A DNA stretch of 64,000 nt from assembly GCA_032334235.1 (NCBI GenBank), contig JAVSGI010000005.1:2418001-2482000 (forward strand), in the 5' to 3' direction. Both the position numbers and the translations under genes were made by a program. Each line of letters begins with the position of its first letter. Position 1 is the stretch's first letter. Below, piece after piece: positions 62,932 to 64,000 of the stretch. Source of the stretch: Paracoccaceae bacterium Fryx2. GTDB taxonomy: Bacteria > Pseudomonadota > Alphaproteobacteria > Rhodobacterales > Rhodobacteraceae. Below the pieces are notes generated by a model. The model saw only the letters and a program-made list of their open reading frames with translations. It was not told the DNA's origin and ran no database searches.

Positions 62932-64000
62932 ATGGCGCAGGAAGCAACCGAAACCACCCTTGGCGCCGTGCAGTTCGGCGACACCGACTTCGCCAGCCTG
63001 CTGAACAAGGAATTCCGGCCGCGCACCGATCAGGCGAAAAGCGCGGTTGAAACCGCGGTCAAGACGCTGGCCGCGCAGGCGCTGGTCAACACCGCGCTGA
63101 TTTCCGACGACGTCGTGAATTCGCTGAACGCGATGGTCGCGGAAATCGACCGCAAGCTCAGCGAGCAGATCAACCAGATCATCCACCATCCCGACTATCA
63201 GCAGCTTGAAAGCTCGTGGCGCGGGCTGGCCTATCTGGTCAACAACACCGAGACCGACGAGCAGCTGAAGATCCGGGTGCTGAACATCTCGAAGAAGGAT
63301 CTGCACAAGACCCTGAAGAAGTTCAAGGGTGCGGCCTGGGACCAGTCTCCGATCTTCAAGAAGCTATATGAGGAAGAATACGGCCAGTTCGGCGGCGAGC
63401 CCTACGGCTGTCTGGTGGGCGACTACCACTTCAACCATTCGGCCCCGGATATCGAGCTGCTGGGCGAAATGTCGAAGGTCGCGGCGGCGGCACATGCGCC
63501 GTTCATCTCGGGCGCGGATGCCTCGCTGATGCAGTTCGAAAGCTGGCAGGAACTGGCCAACCCGCGCGATCTGACCAAGATCACCACCACGCCGGAATAT
63601 GCGGGCTGGCGCAGCTTGCGCGATTCCGAAGACAGCAAGTACCTTGGCCTGACCATGCCGCGCTTCCTCGGGCGGCAGCCTTACGGGGCCAAGTCGAACC
63701 CGGTCGAGGAATTCGCCTTTGAAGAAGACACCAACGGCGCCGATTCCTCGCGGTTCAACTGGCTGAACGCGGCCTATGGCATGGCGGCCAACATCAACCG
63801 GTCGTTCAAGGAATACGGCTGGTGCTCGCGGATCAGGGGCATCGAGTCAGGCGGGGCATTGTCGAACCTGCCGACCCACACTTTCCCCACCGACGATGGC
63901 GGCGTCGACATGAAATGCCCGACCGAGATCGGCATTTCCGACCGGCGCGAGGCGGAACTTGCGAAAAGCGGGCTGATGCCGCTGGTGCACCGCAAGAACA
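62932..64000 (+). CDS. tssC: Type VI secretion sheath protein TssC (partial)
   Basis: 356 codons visible before the window ends. The large sheath subunit (VipB/ImpC/EvpB): HHPDYQQLESSWRGLAYLVNNTETDEQLKIRVLNISKKDL, FGGEPYGCLVGDYHFNHSAPDIELLGEMSKVAAAAHAPFIS, LTMPRFLGRQPYGAKSNPVEEFAFEE, and WCSRIRGIESGGALSNLPTHTF. ATG 62932 directly after tssB. The rest of the T6SS locus lies beyond the right edge. Confidence 0.96.
   Translation, partial: MAQEATETTLGAVQFGDTDFASLLNKEFRPRTDQAKSAVETAVKTLAAQALVNTALISDDVVNSLNAMVAEIDRKLSEQINQIIHHPDYQQLESSWRGLAYLVNNTETDEQLKIRVLNISKKDLHKTLKKFKGAAWDQSPIFKKLYEEEYGQFGGEPYGCLVGDYHFNHSAPDIELLGEMSKVAAAAHAPFISGADASLMQFESWQELANPRDLTKITTTPEYAGWRSLRDSEDSKYLGLTMPRFLGRQPYGAKSNPVEEFAFEEDTNGADSSRFNWLNAAYGMAANINRSFKEYGWCSRIRGIESGGALSNLPTHTFPTDDGGVDMKCPTEIGISDRREAELAKSGLMPLVHRKN

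Overview
This is a GC-rich bacterial chromosome segment that reads as an alphaproteobacterium of the Rhodobacter/Paracoccus group (Rhodobacterales). The evidence is the gene families (DUF2794, IalB, rhizobial-type asparaginase, ZapE, an LpcC-like glycosyltransferase), the strong GC bias at third codon positions, and a dispersed intergenic repeat (CCTCCGGCGGGGATATTTG type) that I associate with this order. Genus and species cannot be fixed from the window. No rRNA or tRNA gene, CRISPR array, insertion sequence or prophage was seen.

Layout. 1-7.1 kb: SbcD-like nuclease (running off the left edge), IalB-type secreted protein, asparaginase, DUF2794, NlpC/P60 hydrolase, leucyl aminopeptidase, small unknown protein, beta-carbonic anhydrase. 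7.3-9.0 kb: AT-richer island with a BglII-like restriction enzyme and an MT-A70 methyltransferase, sitting between the N-terminal and probable C-terminal remnants of another DNA methyltransferase gene. 9-14.5 kb: asd, a frameshifted sialyltransferase-like gene, a group 4 glycosyltransferase and two MFS carriers. 14.7-19.5 kb: GH13 alpha-glucosidase, then a four-gene operon for galactose/galactonate breakdown. 19.7-25.3 kb: trhO, pncA-pncB (NAD salvage), and a kinase + class III aminotransferase-like lyase pair resembling the hydroxylysine kinase/phospholyase system, with arfB. 25.4-25.65 kb: a candidate small transcript with a 25-codon frame and a 17-base complement to the 16S rRNA 3' end. 25.6-36 kb: queuosine-precursor transporter, phytase-like esterase, mepA, UMF1 carrier, thioesterase, yggT, recQ, yaaA and a soluble hybrid histidine kinase. 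36-43.7 kb: PAN-domain alpha-2-macroglobulin with pbpC. 43.8-48.1 kb: thiolase, a decayed maleylacetoacetate isomerase gene, an MFS carrier and fumarylacetoacetase. 48.1-52.8 kb: a phosphatase and the serine pathway genes serA, serC and divergent serB. 52.9-56 kb: zapE, then kdsD-kdsA for Kdo synthesis.

56.1-64 kb is the most distinctive part. A YceI-OmpA hybrid and an exported caspase-like protein face a divergent five-gene operon (secreted protein, ExbB/TolQ, two ExbD/TolR, and a TonB-shaped protein ending in DUF4384). This block abuts the start of a type VI secretion locus (tssA, tssB, tssC, cut by the right edge). I infer that the block is an envelope-spanning, proton-motive-force-driven accessory module of, or neighbour to, the secretion system. 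Two genes (about 10.26 kb and 58.39 kb) are interrupted by single-base shifts in C/G runs, so assembly errors must be excluded before calling them broken.
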